Assembly: GCA_025454315.1 (NCBI GenBank)
Contig: JALOOP010000003.1
Location: 1-42,727, forward strand
DNA from: Oculatellaceae cyanobacterium Prado106
GTDB taxonomy: Bacteria; Cyanobacteriota; Cyanobacteriia; Elainellales; Elainellaceae
Length of the DNA stretch: 42,727 bases
Reading direction: 5' to 3'
Program-made: the position numbers and the translations under genes
The notes under the pieces: generated by a model
The model's database searches: none
Told to the model about the DNA's origin: nothing
The model's input: the letters and a program-made list of their open reading frames with translations, nothing else
In this document: positions 42,620 to 42,727 of the stretch, in pieces
Layout of the letters: each line of letters opens with the position of its first letter
Numbering within the stretch: the first letter of the stretch is position 1

Positions 42620-42727
42620 TTACGGTTCTCGCCGAATTTCCTCAACCTGTCCTACCACAAACACCAGTTGAAACGGCTGTCCCATTTCCCGTTCGACAAA
42701 ATCCTCCAACAGCGCAACCTGTCGAGC
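42620..42727 (-). CDS. C-terminal end of an unrecognised protein (partial)
   Basis: The last 35 residues of a gene entering from the right edge, ending at a TAA at 42620-42622. The peptide includes LLEDFVEREMGQPFQLVFVV and then GQVEEIRREP, with an amphipathic helix followed by a beta strand. The clean open frame and natural amino acid pattern support coding. I do not recognise the family from this fragment. Confidence 0.6.
   Translation of the reverse strand, partial: ARQVALLEDFVEREMGQPFQLVFVVGQVEEIRREP

Overview
The window comes from a cyanobacterium. The HIP1 octamer GCGATCGC is scattered throughout both strands. There are heptamer STRR tandem repeats of the CCCTACT/CCCCACT type, a cyanoexosortase A locus with an HpsJ-like protein, and a Uma2 nuclease with a coiled-coil tail, all typical of cyanobacteria. 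A filamentous form is likely but not proven.

Layout. (1) Positions 87-3757, minus strand: a response regulator and a PAS histidine kinase joined by an ATGA overlap. (2) 4237-5058, plus: a Uma2 nuclease preceded by direct repeats and a hairpin. It is followed by about 0.9 kb of mostly non-coding DNA holding a DUF4351 gene fragment. (3) 5997-8844: two convergent RTX-type secreted proteins. One is a subtilase remnant lacking the catalytic Asp/His region. (4) 8903-12399, minus: HpsJ-like protein, cyanoexosortase A-associated protein, cyanoexosortase A and a PEP-CTERM substrate. (5) 13337-20053, plus: WecG/TagA-type transferase, GT2, two GT4 enzymes, a Wzy-like polymerase/ligase and a small membrane protein. 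(6) 20131-40472, minus: a long exopolysaccharide block. It encodes, in transcription order, an ABC flippase-type transporter, GT61, a 1704-residue acyl-ligase/KR/ACP/TE megasynthase, two GT-B transferases, an acyltransferase, GT4, a beta-helix protein, Wza-like export protein, Wzc-like tyrosine kinase and GT4. Sets 5 and 6 converge on a hairpin terminator at 20069-20095. (7) 40935-42053, minus: a GT4 paralogue of the 20131 gene with five 16-bp tandem repeats at its start. The window ends in the 3' end of another gene.

How the genes fit together. The glycosyltransferases would build a repeat unit on a lipid carrier and the acyltransferase would decorate it. The ABC protein may flip it, the Wzy-like protein polymerise it, and Wzc/Wza control length and export. 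The megasynthase is the unusual member: it predicts an acyl or hydroxyacyl group made on a carrier protein and released by a thioesterase with a Cys in the nucleophile position. The exosortase system is the kind known to accompany exopolysaccharide loci. No priming sugar-phosphate transferase and no Wzx flippase are visible here.

Mobile and structured DNA. A 133-bp MITE-like element at 40545-40677 has 12-bp perfect terminal inverted repeats and an exact 10-bp flanking duplication. Related copies lie at 7833, 11423 and 15242, the last supplying the end of a glycosyltransferase gene. Several nested long palindromes occupy the intergenic regions.
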